Shown piece by piece: positions 21,756 to 22,192 of a DNA stretch of 22,192 bases. A program made the position numbers and the translations under genes. A model generated the notes under the pieces. It was not told the origin of the DNA, ran no database searches, and saw only the letters and a list, made by a program, of their open reading frames with translations. Where the stretch lies: the NCBI GenBank assembly GCA_016783865.1, contig JADHVS010000049.1, positions 1-22,192 of the forward strand, written 5' to 3'. Source of the DNA: Bacteroidales bacterium. GTDB lineage: Bacteria; Bacteroidota; Bacteroidia; Bacteroidales; SM23-62. Numbering within the stretch: position 1 is the first letter of the stretch; each line of letters starts with the position of its first letter.

Positions 21756-22192
21756 TTATCTGATAAGTAATTTCATAGTGATATTTTGTTCTGACGATAT
21801 AAATCTGATTATATATGTTCCTGCAGGATAACCTGAAACATCAAGAGTTGTTTTATTTTCTCCCGGATTTGATTCTAAAACCATCTCTTCTAATTCTCTT
21901 CCAGTTAAATCAAACATTTTAACTTTTGTTTTTCCAGATTTCTCTGATTCATCAACAAGATTAACTAAACCATTTGTTGGATTTGGATAAATCAGGAATT
22001 CTTCTTTTTTAACTGGGGTCGGAATTCCTGGCATTATTTCTTGAATTATTTCTTGAATAGAATCATTTGTTGGAGTTGAACAAATATCTTCTAAATGCCA
22101 ATGTCTATCAATATATACTTCTGTTGTTGTTTGATTTGTTATTGAATCATACCAATAATTTGTTACAGGCATTCCTGAAATTGTATCTTCTC
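21756..22192 (-). CDS. T9SS type A sorting domain protein, C-terminal part (5' end outside window)
   Basis: The frame is open to the right edge (residues EDTISG precede the Met at 22172), so the start lies outside. The last 80 residues form a Por secretion system tail: FLIYPNPTNGLVNL, KTKVKMFDLTGRELEEM, TTLDVSGYPAGTYIIRF and the closing MKLLIR. This domain directs cargo across the outer membrane by the type IX system, where it is removed or anchored. A Pro/Glu-rich linker with tandem QEIIQEI precedes it (DNA repeats GAATTATTTCTT). The cargo function is not visible. DNA is clearly more AT-rich than dapF and the operons to the left. Confidence 0.9.
   Translation of the reverse strand, partial: EDTISGMPVTNYWYDSITNQTTTEVYIDRHWHLEDICSTPTNDSIQEIIQEIMPGIPTPVKKEEFLIYPNPTNGLVNLVDESEKSGKTKVKMFDLTGRELEEMVLESNPGENKTTLDVSGYPAGTYIIRFISSEQNITMKLLIR

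Overview
The window looks like a chromosome segment of a member of the Bacteroidota. Signs are a protein with a type IX secretion C-terminal sorting domain, LytS/LytTR signalling, a DUF2846 protein, and several copies of the Bacteroidota promoter element TAnnTTTG placed just upstream of genes. I cannot name a genus. Gene functions come from reading the translations by eye; no database search was run.

Layout. (1) Positions 1-503: the end of a flavin reductase-like gene, a block of short repeats and an intact tRNA-Val(GAC). (2) Positions 504-7457: a roughly 6.95-kb block that looks like a genomic island. A 47-nt copy of the tRNA 3' half (458-504) recurs in direct orientation at 7381-7457, with one mismatch and a 30-nt hairpin inserted in the T loop. 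The block is visibly AT-richer than the DNA beyond it and its edges hold fragments of at least three transposase types. Its intact cargo is a glycan cassette: GT4 fused to a helical domain, GH130, GT4, and a convergent longer GH130. (3) Positions 7458-9458: a DUF2846 exported protein, then decaying genes: a sigma-factor stub, a frameshifted transglutaminase-like gene, a receiver-domain remnant and a possible oxidoreductase tail. (4) Positions 9459-13912: a crotonase / 3-hydroxyacyl-CoA dehydrogenase / thiolase operon on the minus strand, with a divergent ornithine cyclodeaminase-family gene. (5) Positions 14085-16939: pyruvate kinase of the Lys117 (potassium-independent) type, a small lipoprotein split by a -1 shift at an A7 run, and a secreted PHP-domain phosphodiesterase. 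(6) Positions 17036-19615: an operon of LiaF-like membrane protein, LytS-type histidine kinase and LytTR response regulator. (7) Positions 19857-20822: dapF carrying two in-frame insertions made of repeats normally found between genes. (8) Positions 20895-22192: a HEPN/MNT toxin-antitoxin pair and the end of a T9SS cargo gene.

A theme across the window is short tandem repeats, mostly with a 7-nt period, in many unrelated sequence families. They fill intergenic spaces, abut stop codons, contain the start codon of the response regulator and have entered the dapF reading frame. The most notable points are the dapF insertions, the tRNA-Val island with its interrupted tRNA copy, and the GT4/GH130 cassette.
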